A DNA stretch of 64,000 nt, taken from positions 914,001-978,000 of the forward strand of contig JAXDDX010000034.1 of assembly GCA_034670405.1 (NCBI GenBank), given 5' to 3'. Positions 14,505 to 44,255 of this stretch are shown here, piece by piece; position 1 is the first letter of the stretch; the number at the start of each line of letters is the position of its first letter. Position numbers and translations under genes: made by a program. A model generated the notes under the pieces. It saw nothing but the letters and a program-made list of their open reading frames with translations, was not told the origin of the DNA and ran no database searches. This DNA is from Hoplostethus atlanticus (taxonomy: Eukaryota; Chordata; Actinopteri; Trachichthyiformes; Trachichthyidae).

Positions 14505-14681
14505 CCCAACTAGGAAAGCCAACGTGGAGAGTTTCAGAACACATTATCCAGACACAACAAAACCACAGCTTGGATTGGCTTCCCTTACCAGACAACTTGA
14601 TGGTGAATGACATTTACACTGCATGCAAGCAAGTCAAGACACTGTTATAAAGAAATTGGTATCAGTCAGAGGAGCACTTAC

Positions 14682-15803
14682 TTTGTCTAGCGACCGCTTA
14701 AGTTGGTAGTGGAACTTCTCCTTGACCTCTTCCAGGAGCTGTTTGAGCTGGGGCTCCTCTGGTATGCCCTGGTACTTCCTGGCAAGCTGTAGGTAGCAGG
14801 GCCATTTGGCTGAGTCAAAGCCCCAGTGGCAGGTCCTCTTATCAGGTGACTTGTGCGAGTGCATGACAAACTTTTGCGGCGAAAAGAGCAACTGGCACTC
14901 TACACACTGGATACAGGGTGCCTCGGGCTGGGTGTAGAAGTGGGGCACAAAGAGGCCCTGGCACTTTCCCAGGCACTGGTGCTCCACCTGGAAGCTGGCT
15001 TCGGTCTCCTTCAGCAGACCCTGGGCCGGCAGCTTTCCACTGGGGTCGGCAGGCAAGGCGGCCCCTGGGCGAAGCAGGGCGTTGCACAGCCGTTGTGCAT
15101 CTGTCAGGGTAATGAGGCCACAGGAGGGTGCGTTGAATGGCAGGATGCCTAGCACCTTGAGGATGTGCAGCTGCTCGGCATCACAACGTGAGCAGTAGAC
15201 GTAGAGCTCATCGCACACAGCATTGATCTGCTGCAGTGAGAAGTCGCGGAGCACCGAGTTGAGCACTTGGGGCAGGCAGAGGCGCTTCTCTCCCCCAACG
15301 GCGAAGCAGGAGATGGATTCTCCTTCCAGCAGGGAATGGGTGAGCTCAGTGGAGCTGTCGCAGGGAACCAGTAGGGGGCCCCCGCCTAGCACCGGAGGGG
15401 AGGGCAGGGGGGGCATGCCGACAGGGGAGTGCTCCTGGCCAGTGCGGGCTGAGAAGGCAGCTGGGCCCCCAAGAGAGCTCTGGCTGCTGAGGGTGAACTG
15501 GGCCAGTGTGTGTTTGAGCCCCGGGCTCAGGTCCAGGGCTTTGGCTGAGCCCACCACATGCAGCTCAGCCCGGCCCTCAACATCCACATCAGAGTCATGG
15601 TGCAGATCCTCGACATGCTCCCTTTTCACCTTGGGGGTCCTGGGGAGGGAATCCAAGCTACGGCACTTCAGGTTGATCTCCGCCATCGCCCGCTTCTTGA
15701 TGGGCGCGTCTTCCAGTTGCTCTCTGTACAGCCGTTTCATGTTGCCCTTGAATGAGGTCAAGTCTTTGAAAGGGTTTTTTAAACTGGTCTGGGTGCTGGC
15801 CAT
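14682..15803 (-). CDS. skil: skil first coding exon: SnoN transcriptional co-repressor (partial gene)
   Basis: Encodes the N-terminal 374 residues of SnoN, the SKI-family nuclear co-repressor that binds SMAD2/3 and SMAD4 and blocks TGF-beta target transcription. Visible order: N-terminal region with [20 protein letters not shown] (about 97-116), the SKI/SNO/DAC (Dachshund homology) domain about 143-246 ([36 protein letters not shown]), then the SAND-like SMAD4-binding domain about 263-360 with zinc-ligand candidates C277, C281, C297, C300, C303, H315, H317 and C325. The ATG is preceded by 5' UTR. The exon ends at a clean donor (ACAAA|GTAAGT) in phase 0, as expected for the first SKI-family coding exon. 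The coiled-coil C-terminal exons are not found to the left and must lie beyond the window. SnoN is preferred over SKI from overall similarity and from linkage to prkci and phc3. I cannot resolve the teleost a/b paralogue. Confidence 0.95.
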
Positions 15804-15963
15804 GTCTGAGCACAGGTGTATTGTTCTTTCTGTCTGTTGGCTCTGTTCTTGTATTCCTCTAAGTCTGTGTTTTCTCCTTATCTCGTTTCAAATTATACAA
15901 ATCTTCTGGTATTCAGACACATGCATGATGGTGATTGAAGTTTTCAATGTTTTGATCTGCTTC
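15804..15963 (-). other. skil: skil 5' UTR portion of exon 2 with splice acceptor
   Basis: A pyrimidine-rich tract followed by TTGCTTAG ends just above 15963 on the minus strand, 160 bases upstream of the skil start codon. No open frame continues in from upstream, so this looks like the acceptor of a 5' UTR exon that carries the start codon. SKIL in mammals also has a non-coding first exon. The acceptor is inferred from consensus only. Confidence 0.5.
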
Positions 15964-16636
15964 CTAAGCAAGAAAAGAAAAGAGAACAGGGGGGTAAGAA
16001 TCACTCAATCTAAAATATAGCTAATCAATTTACTCTCCATGGAAGAATAAACAAATTGAAAATCATTTCAGAATAAAATACTGTGGAACACGAAATAAGG
16101 ACTTTAAATGTTTTATGGCAGCTGTCCTGGTTGGGGGCTGAAGAAGTCAATGGCTGTTTGCATGGACCACTAAGCCAAATGGCCATTACCATACTTCACA
16201 CAAACACAAGGCTTTTCAGCCCTTGTAATTGAACCCCAGGGATGATTTGCATCCAGGTTTTCACCAATGGTAGTGAAACGAAATTTCCAACACAAAGTGC
16301 GAGATTTAACAAGCAAAACCAGTTGGCCAGACAGACAACCCAAGCGAAATTCGCCACGACCCTGCCCCTCTTCCATTACATTGTTAACTTAAGTCTGATA
16401 CACAAGGGTCGCAAAATTATCACTTTGCAAATGAAAGTACCGTTCCCAACCATTGTGCTTCCCCCTAGGCCTGCTTACCCCACGCTGACACCATCAATTG
16501 CGTGAAAAACAATTGATAAAAGAGTAACGGCGGTCATTCTCTTCATTCAGTTGTGACCGACGTGCACAGCTTGACATGCAATAGTGTCGAAAAAGGTGTT
16601 TTCCCCTTACTCTCTCGCTATTTAGCAGGAGTATTA

Positions 16637-16793
16637 AGAGTACGTCTACAGCGCTCCAGACGAGCGGCCGAGTGGTCTGCGCATGCCCATGGAAGGAGGG
16701 GTCCGTTTTTGGTGGTCTAGTGTAGACTGCGAGCTTTTCGAAAACGCTAGACCCGAAAACACAGTTTTCAACAACTTAGTGTGGACGTACTCT
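16637..16793. mobile_element. 157-bp MITE with terminal inverted repeats
   Basis: Termini AGAGTACGTCTACA and TGTGGACGTACTCT are inverted with one mismatch over 14 bp. The interior is GC-rich and non-coding with GCTTTTCGAAAACGCT-like symmetry. It resembles non-autonomous hAT/Harbinger-type elements, but the flanks do not show an unambiguous target-site duplication, so the superfamily is open. It lies between the skil promoter and coding exon. Confidence 0.7.
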
Positions 16794-17964
16794 AAATCGA
16801 CCGAGATGAGGTAAACAACAATTTGTATAGCCAATGTAAAAGGTAATGTAGTTTATCGTGGCCACTACTGCAATACGACACCAAGACTGGGTAGATTGAA
16901 TGTGAGACTAACTCTGATTGAAAAGGCAACACCAATCAGTTGTTCTTTGATGTTACAATGAAGTGCTCAGATTTCTTAATCTACGCTAAAAACGTGTCTA
17001 TGGTGACTGGATTTGCAAGGTACACGCTTTTATAAAAAAAAAATAATAATTATACGTCTGACCTTTTTCCAGCCATTATGGTGAAAAATGCAACCTCGAC
17101 TATGAAGCGGGTTGTGTGGATGCTTTAAAACCAGGATCGCCGCGGACAGATTGCAGAAGCGCTTCAAATCAGCTACCAACGCCAATAAATTAAGATCTGG
17201 CGATGGAGCCCCATCTCAGTCCAGCATACGGGACTCCAACGTAACTAAACAGCCTCCAACCAAATCGGATATTTTTCAAAAAAAACATAACGCCTCCATC
17301 ATTTCGTTTAATAGCGAATCGATGTTTTGATAACACACTCGTGCGTCGGTAATTGCGCCATGATATAAGGAAATATTTCCAAGAGTCACCCCCCACACAC
17401 ACACACACTTCGCTGCAAGGACTATCCTTCGCTGCAAGGACACCGCATATAATACTACTCTGCTCCATCCAGCTACCCCACCTCCCTCCGCTCAGTCTGT
17501 AAACTGTACTTCGCCTCCTCTGCTGGCTCACCAGGACGGCGGTGGTATGCAGACAGCACTGATAATGACATTCGCTGTCTACAGTCTGGTCTGGGAAGGC
17601 ACCACGGTCGAGACGACATTACACACACACACACAAACACACACCGATTTAGTCAGTTTACCATAGGACTTAAAACCCCGGCTTGCCTCGCAGCCAACCA
17701 ATATGTCACACACACACACACAGGTAGAGTGCTTGAGTGGTTTACCGACCGTCCACTCGCTTGAAATAAAACATTAAATATTAGTTATTTATTTTTTTCG
17801 TAAGTATGAGATTGTATGGACTATAAACATTTGCGCAATGGGAACCCGAAGGTGTAGAAAATATGCGGATTCGGCTGGCACACGTTTGAGAAATATCTCG
17901 TCGTTTTCAGACAAACGGGTACCGTTGAATACACAGGACTAACGGCTGGCTAACGTTAGCTAGC

Positions 17965-18250
17965 TCAGCTAACCCAGCTCAACGATGAAGCAGGCTAACC
18001 CAGCATAGTGAGTGATGAAGCAGGCTACTACAGCTCACCCCAGCATATTGAGCTGTAAAGCAGGCTAACTTAACTCAACTCACCCCAGCGAGGTGAACGA
18101 TAAATCAGGCTAATTTAACTGAGCTCCCCCCAGCATAGTGACCAATTAAGCAGACTAACCCAACACTGTGATCATGAAGCAGGCTATCCCGGCATAGTGG
18201 GCGACAAAGCAGGATAACCCAGGACAGTGAGCGATAAAGCAGGCTAACCA
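17965..18250. repeat. Degenerate minisatellite (GAAGCAGGCTAACCCAGCATAGTGA-like)
   Basis: About eight diverged copies of a unit with core AAGCAGGCTAAC followed by CCCAGCATAGTGAGCGAT, period roughly 30-45 bp. It lies just downstream of the putative skil first exon on the gene's strand. Confidence 0.85.
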
Positions 18251-18402
18251 AGCTAGCGTTACTGGTTAAATCCTCGGTCACAGCGCGTGTCCCCCTCCGT
18301 CCGCTGCGACAAACATCGGAATCCAAACCCTCCGCGATCGACAGATTAAGATACAACTCATAAAATGGCTCAAACTCCATCTTGTATCGTGTCAACACTT
18401 GC

Positions 18403-18560
18403 CTGAACGCCGTCGGTCGTCCTCACTCTCTCGGGGTCTTCTCCGTACTGAAAGACTGGCCGTCCGTCAACAAGATGCGGCTCGAGGCACCACTACAGCC
18501 CCACTACGTCACGCTGCTCACGGGGCGGAGACGTCACCCGGCTGACGGAAACTATGCGGG
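18403..18560 (-). promoter_or_regulatory. skil: Probable skil promoter / first non-coding exon region
   Basis: CpG-rich stretch in an otherwise AT-rich area, upstream of the skil coding exon. It has CRE-like elements TACGTCAC (18505-18512) and GACGTCAC (18530-18537), with a GC box GGGGCGG between them (18522-18528); a further TGACGT lies at 18731. On the minus strand a strong GC-type donor context, TTCAG|GCAAGT, falls at 18403/18402 and could end a non-coding exon 1. TSS position, exon limits and CREB control are inference. Confidence 0.45.
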
Positions 18561-18626
18561 GGTGTCTCTCTCTCTGTCTGTCTGTCTGCCTGCTCTGTGT
18601 CACAGTCTGGGAGCTTTTTTTTCACC

Positions 18627-18709
18627 GAGAGAGAGAGAGAGAGAGAGGGAGAGAGGGAGAGGGAGAGGGAGAGGGAGAGGGGGGGAGGATAGTGGGCTGG
18701 GGGGGGGGG
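18627..18709. repeat. Polypurine tract with G-quadruplex motif
   Basis: A 63-base run of only A and G (18627-18689), starting as (GA)n and passing into GGGAGAGGGAGAGGGAGAGGG, then a separate run of about ten G. The spacing G3-N3-G3-N3-G3-N3-G3 meets the usual quadruplex pattern. The minus strand is C-rich. It lies directly upstream of the skil promoter region. Confidence 0.95.
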
Positions 18710-19299
18710 TTCGGGGCCCATCTAGGCGTCTGACGTTGGGGCAAAGTATAAAATATATAATTTTAATTTCACTTTAATTTCATTCACTACCTTAGTAAAA
18801 CAAGTCAATGTTTAAGTGTGACTACTTTGACTGCAGTGTTCACTGCAAAATCCTATGAAAGCTGTAGCCTTATGTGTATTTGTCTGTTAAGGGGTCCATT
18901 GCTTATATTTATTTTTTTAGAATGGCGCCCCCTTCCATAGAGTTTTTGATAGAAATATGTTTCAATACAATTTATTGAATGACACGGTAGCAGTATTACT
19001 GGCTCCACAAACCACATTTGTCTTCTTGGTCCTGACTGTTTTTGGTCAAAAACATGTTTTAGGTCAGTTTTATTGGATGTTTTTTGTTGACACCAGACTA
19101 AAATGACAATTGGTTAATCTATCTTTTTAGCTTTGTGTCAGGTTTGTAAATTGAGAGGTTGTTTGAGAGTGAGAGACAGAAGAAAAACGCATTGGGCAAA
19201 AAGGTGGATTTGTGGTGGGCATGTCCTTTCCCAGAGTTCCCCTCCCCCACCTCTCTTTATGGACCTACCGTCTGCATGAGGTCAAGAGGTCAGGTGGAC

Positions 19300-19520
19300 T
19301 ATTCAAGATTCAAGATTCAAGATTCAAGAAGTTTAATTGTCACATACACACACGAGGTGTGCAGTGAAATGCAAAGTGGCAATGCTCAGCAGAATGTGCA
19401 AAATAACAGGTTCACACTATTTACAATAACCAACACAATATTTAAAAACAAACACAAAAACAAAAAAAACGCACAATCTCCGCGGAGCTACCACGACGGC
19501 GTCTAGACACGGCCGCGCCA
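19300..19520 (-). mobile_element. 3' tail of a LINE-like retrotransposon
   Basis: Begins with four tandem copies of (GATTCAA)-type heptamer followed by GTTTAATTGTCACATACACA and a region common at teleost LINE 3' ends. The terminal short tandem repeat on the left puts the element on the minus strand. The right part (about 19480-19520, CGCGGAGCTACCACGACGGC) is unusually CpG-rich compared with its surroundings. Confidence 0.55.
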
Positions 19521-21339
19521 TATTCTGCCTTAGTAATGATGGAGTTAATGAAATCTGAATGTGAGTAGGTCAGTAAAACCAGACTTAGATTATTGGGAAA
19601 TGATATTCTATTTTCATTGTTTCCCCTATATTTCTTTCTAACTGTGGTGGTAGGAAGCACAAAGCCATATCATGTAGGAGGGTCTGAGGGCAGCCTCCAC
19701 GGGAAGAACATTTATATATTTAAAAAAAAAAAAAAGGTTTCACCTGAAACCAGTGAACCAGTGTTATCAAGTCATAAAATTGCTGTTAGGAAATATGACT
19801 CAGACTCAGAATACATAAGCTCAAGTACATTTTATTGCTAGGTAAAAAAAATAGTCTGTCTCTTAAAAAGAACATTAAAAATACAATTATTTTTAAATAA
19901 TATAATTGTTATTATTATTTAGCAAATATTTTTAGTGTGGTGGGTATAAATGGTACCACATATGTTACTGTGGTGAGCCGCCATGGTAGAGTACATACAG
20001 GGTAAAACACTGCAGCCAACTATATCCCTGTTCTCAGCTGGAATCTTTCATCTAAAGGTTATCATGCTTTGGCTGCTCAGGCTGTGCACTCTGGGGCTTT
20101 TTTGAGCAGCGAATACAGCCTGGCTGGTTGTCTGACCCACAGTCTGATGTCACAGATCTGTGAGAGCAGAGAGGCTTGATAAAGCTTTGATAAACAACAC
20201 TGTCAACCATTTCACAGCAGCCTCTCTCTGGCTCACTCTCTGACAGCAAGGTCAGCAGTTGTATTATGAGAGCAGATGTGCGTACACCCTGTCCAGCCCC
20301 AGAGAACAACAAGAGGGACATTGATTTTCTTGTAATAACATCACTCTGTGTACTGCGGGGAGTAAATTAATGTCTTATGTGCAATAACATGACTGGTGCT
20401 GATTGTTCATTAAGGGGAAATCACAAAACTGCAGTAAGAGGTGGTATGGATAGTGGCAAGGGAGTAGGGATTCACAGACAGTATGTAACTGGCTAGCACA
20501 TTGATAGACCCCTCTATTAGCCGAGGCTCTGTCTCAACTGTTATCGGACTTAGCACTAAGTGGGCCCTGGGGGCAGACACCTCACAATCATTTTCATACA
20601 TCCTCTCTGAAATCAATGAGGGATAGTGAAAAATGGCCTGAGTTGTACAGTGGATGGATCTGCAAATTGGGGTAATGATGCTTGCTTTGGCGCAGGAGGT
20701 CACACACCTTCCACCTAGAGTCCGGGGCCTGGACTGTGGACTGGGGTGACATTCAGTGAATATGCTGCTATCTCGAGTCAAGTTGCCACAGGTCTCATTT
20801 TGCAGCTATAGTAGATTCTTATTGTATATATTGTGTATGACAAAAAAAAACGATTCTCAATTAAAAGAGAAGCCATCATTGGACCTTTTATAATCCAATC
20901 GGTTATACATGCACAGATGTTTTTGTTTGTCTTTTATTTTGAGGAAAGATATTTTAAGATATTTTAAAATGACCTTTTGTTTCACCTGCATGCTTGTCAT
21001 TTGTTGTCAGTCTCTCCTGTTTCATAATGAATGTATTTAATTAACGAGGGGTTCTTTGATCACTTCACTTGTACATTGCATGCAAATAAATAACTATAGA
21101 TGTGTGTCAATGAAATGGAGGTCATGTGGAGAATGCCGCCGCTATGTCATTACAATCAGTGAAGTAGCATACACTACCACCTTCGGTGTGATTATTGTAG
21201 GGGGTGTGATAAGTATCCCTCACTGCTGATGACTGACTAGAGCCAAGAGCAGCAGTAAGCGCAGACCGTGCCAAATAGTACAGTTCTCACCTTGAATTGC
21301 AGTGGGTTTTACTAAGGGATTGCATTTAGCACTGAGTGT

Positions 21340-22050
21340 AATTCTTCTATTGCTTAATTAATCCCTTCAGGGACATAATAAAACACCCTACAAGATAAGA
21401 GCCATTAAAACAGGATGTTTTTTAGATCCTCTGCCGTTTTACATCATTAATTATACAAGGTTAGTCTTCCCTGTGTCGTCCACAGGGCGATGTGGAGCTA
21501 CAATGCCTGGGGAGACGAGCCCCCATTCTCCCGCGGAGAGGGCACAAGAACAATGTCAAACACAGCGTCTTGGGAATACAGGATTGTGCAAGGACATTTA
21601 TCCTCGTCCTTCCTACAGCAATGTTGAATTTGCCTCTTGCAGTAATACAATGGGAGTAATTTTCCACAAAATCTGGTTCAATTGAGACAACAATATACAG
21701 TGGATTAGCCGCGCAGGATGTGAAATAAGCCCCGCACAATGGTTTTCTATCCAGCATTATTGCAGCACACAAATCAATCGGTTTTATTATTTTTGACACA
21801 TCATCATTTCTATGACCCTTTCTTTCACCTCTCAATGCTCAGCACTATGTGAGGGCAGAGGGGAGAGCTCTGGTGTCAGTGACCTTTTCACCCCGGGGTA
21901 TGTCGAGTGCCTTCTAAAAGCCAGGCCGGTCATGTGACCAGTGGAGACACAAGCAGCCGTAGTGGAATAGCTCGAGCTTAATGACTCAACCTTAATTCCC
22001 TTCTCTCCAGACGGCCATGTGGGTCTGGGAGAATAGGTCGGGTCTCAGCA
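21340..22050. promoter_or_regulatory. Candidate conserved non-coding block
   Basis: A 0.7-kb stretch without simple repeats, transposon ends or open frames, holding many compact AT words (CATTAATTA, GCATTATTGCAGCAC) mixed with GC-balanced sequence. Its position upstream of skil would suit an enhancer. Conservation untested. Confidence 0.2.
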
Positions 22051-22609
22051 ATAAAATTACTACAGACTGGTACAAGCCTGTAATAGCCCATAGTAAGTGT
22101 GAGACAATTCCAGTGTAGCATGGCTAAAAGTTGCTGGTATCACTCTACATTAAACAAGTTTTATTGTATAGTTACAAAACAAATGCAGGTGATTTGATGT
22201 GTATGAGCAGACAGTATTTTTGACATTAATTCACATAACCAAACATAAGGCCCAATTACCTCTGCTGTGGTAAACATTCACTCAACAGGAAGTCTACCAG
22301 GGACTGTTCATTCTGTTAAAAGACATCAGGGTTGGTTCCAATTCACTTTTAATTCACTCAACTCAAAATGGAAGCTAAAACTGCATTTTTCGTAATGAGC
22401 CTTCATTCTCAATATATTTTTGTCAAATGGATAAAATAAACTTTTATGGTAAAATATTTGCAGTTTTTATATTCTGAATAAAAGCAACATCTGAATTAAT
22501 TGAAAGTGAGTTAACGCCAACCCTGCAGGATATCAAAACATCGTTGTATTCTAACAATGAAATACTCAAATTGACAAACACCTATTACCACAAGGAGTGA
22601 AATAAGATG

Positions 22610-24441
22610 TTTATTTTACTTTGAGTTTTCTCTTTACACCCTAATAAAGATCAGCAGAGTCCTGTGGGTGGTATCCATTCCCAAAGTATGACACATCACC
22701 AGTCTTGTTCATAAACCAATAGTGTTTCCAGAGGTTTCACCCAATAACAATTAGGAATCAATGTAGTGATAAAAAACAAAATCAACAGCAAATTAGATTC
22801 AGAAACGGTAACAATAAAACAAAAACAATGTGTGTAACAGATGTGCTTGCTCCTATCACCATGTGGGCCCATAAACATTTTCCAAGTAGAATGAAGCTTT
22901 GAATGGACAAGAGTCTGGAAGTTCATGCTTAATCATTTCACTGTTGTTAGAGTCAGGGGTGAGAAAATGGCTCTTAAGAGCTTTTATACGTTTTACAGCA
23001 GTGTGATTTTACAAAAATCTCACTCAGGAAATTAATTGTGGGTTAGAAACAGTAAAATGGAGAGTCCTATTTGTACAACACACACAGATTACAAGTTATA
23101 AGCCACATCTCAGGAGCCTAAGAGCAGAGGCCTGGGAGACTCCCAGTCAAGGGACTATAACTGTATTGTGCCTGGGCTTTCATCCAACTGGGCTCTCATT
23201 TCCACAATCACTTAGCATTTTGATTTACAACACAAGACATACACGGAATGGAGAAAGTAGAAAAAAAAAAAACATTGGAAAAAGAACATAAGTTTCAGAA
23301 AGGCATAGTATTATAAAAAAATAAGAAAAAAGAAAAAAAATTCGGAATATATAATTTCTATGACTTCGGACAGAACATCTTCCTATTTATATATACTGTA
23401 CCTTCTAAAACGTACCAGCAAGACATTTCTCTGAAAAATGTTTTTTGGTCCTGTGTGAAAGTAGATTGTATGGATGGTCTGCATAGCTAAAATTAGCTAG
23501 TGCTCCAGCCTTCGACATCATGTCCTTCTCTTCCAGCCCATTCCCCACATAATAAACTCTTTCATTCACAGTTTATGAGTATGAACTCATTATTAGTGTT
23601 GGTTGTTTGCTACTGTAAAGGTTCCCTCACTCTAGGAGAAGGGGCTCTAAACAGACATGTCCTCTGTTCCAGACCTTGGGTATATCACTATTCGTCTCAA
23701 ACAACAGAGACCGAACCTTTTTGGTTCTGTTAACCAGGCTGGACATGTAACACTCAGAACAACATATATAGTGACTGCTATGTCGTTAAATAAAACATGA
23801 GAAAATATATAGATTAAGATTTTCTTTTTCTTTCTTTTCTTTTTCTAAAAAGGCTAGTGTTGTGTTTCTTCTTTCCTCTAGAGATGCGGTGCTGCGACAA
23901 AGCTAATCCATGTGGACTTCATGATGATTAAGTTGTCAATTACATCCAACTGTGATCTGGCTTGGAGCTAAAAAAGCCTTGTCTAACATTTATCCCCAAT
24001 AGTAGTTTCATATATATATACAAATAAAATATGCATTGAATACACCCCACCGGCACGAAGGAGAGGACGCCTAGTTCATCTCTTAGGGACTGTCCCTCAT
24101 TCTCCCCCCCAGCCCTCGTGTCCAGTAACCTTGGAAGAACCTTGTAGTCTTGTCAGCCACCGATTAACAGGCCCCGATGAGCAAATTGATATCAGTGCAG
24201 ATCTACATGATACAAAAATAATTAAGAAAGAAGGTAGGCTTAAGGGCAAGTGGTTATAAATGGCGAGTGTGAGACTGGTTTTGGCAAAAAAGCGTTCTAC
24301 TGAGCATGTGCGGCGGCCCTGGAACAGAAGGTTGATGTCATCGGGTTGTCTCGTAATCATGCAGCTGAAGACACTGAGACGCCACGTAACACGTGTGTGA
24401 GTGTGTGTGGGTGTGTGTGTAAGCATGTGCATCAAGGTCCC
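22610..24441 (-). other. prkci: Probable prkci 3' UTR
   Basis: No open frame. AT-rich single-copy sequence after the stop, with a minus-strand AATAAA (TTTATT at 22610-22615) as a possible polyadenylation signal. The 3' end is not determined from sequence. Confidence 0.4.
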
Positions 24442-43670
<19,229 letters not shown>

Positions 43671-43780
43671 AAGCTCAGCCGCGGTCAGTCCGAGTCACCG
43701 AGGAGGCTGCCTTCCTTCTGTAGCTTTCTAGTTGTGTACCACACCCAAAGCAGTTTGTTTATATATTCCTTCGACAAACC
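43671..43780 (-). promoter_or_regulatory. prkci: prkci 5' UTR and probable promoter start
   Basis: GC-richer sequence immediately upstream of the tandem ATG (CCGCGGCTGA, CTCGGTGACTCGG on the minus strand). No TATA box is placed. The TSS is inferred to lie within about 100-200 bases. Confidence 0.4.
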
Positions 43781-44225
43781 AAGCAACTACCCGGGCAAGT
43801 AATTCCAAATTGGAACAAATTGGCCTTTCTTATAAAAGCAAAATTAACATGTAAAGTAATGAAAAACTTGCGGGGTCCGCTAACCAACTCCCTACTGCAA
43901 AGGCCTAACGACGGACAAATCCATTGTCGGAATGCTTGGGGGGGCACATAACTTAGGTAGATAAACAATAAACACGTCTACGCTCATATTATACACACAT
44001 TATATGAAAACCACATTAACATACAACGTTTTAGACATTTTCACATTTCGCAACATATAAGTAAACCAGTGCACCTGTGGTTAATATCCCTGAAAAGTGT
44101 ACTATTTCGTTTGCTAGCATTCCGATTGTACCAAGTCTAAAGGGGGGGCATGTGGTGCTGCTTTCAGGTTCCAACTGCGGTGTTCGAGATGGGAGGCCTA
44201 CGACTTGTTTTCAAGTGAACCCCTG

Positions 44226-44255
44226 TGCCCCATGGTTTTTAGAAACCATGGGGCA
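44226..44255. repeat. Perfect 13-bp hairpin, 4-nt loop
   Basis: TGCCCCATGGTTT and AAACCATGGGGCA flank loop TTAG. No longer inverted repeat around it. Confidence 0.95.

Larger units (their letters stand above)
15964..18402 (-). other. Probable skil 5' UTR intron
   Basis: No coding sequence seen. Contains a TIR-bounded MITE (16637-16793), a short direct duplication of TTCGCTGCAAGGAC near 17410-17440, CA runs near 17620 and 17710, a GCTAACGTTAGCTAGC word at 17949 and a degenerate minisatellite at 17965-18250. Confidence 0.4.
18740..22600. other. Intergenic region between skil promoter and prkci 3' end
   Basis: No coding sequence recognised. It contains a LINE-type tail (19300-19520), AT-rich single-copy sequence and a repeat-free stretch around 21340-22050 that might be regulatory. 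Confidence 0.7.

Noticed and set aside
15223-16020. 265-codon plus-strand frame opposite skil
   Set aside because: Lies antisense to the conserved SnoN exon; it is the GC-rich complementary shadow, with no recognisable domain.
17965-18250. Regularly spaced repeats resembling a CRISPR array
   Set aside because: Degenerate units without unique spacers in a vertebrate genome. It is a minisatellite; the same holds for 48226-48541.
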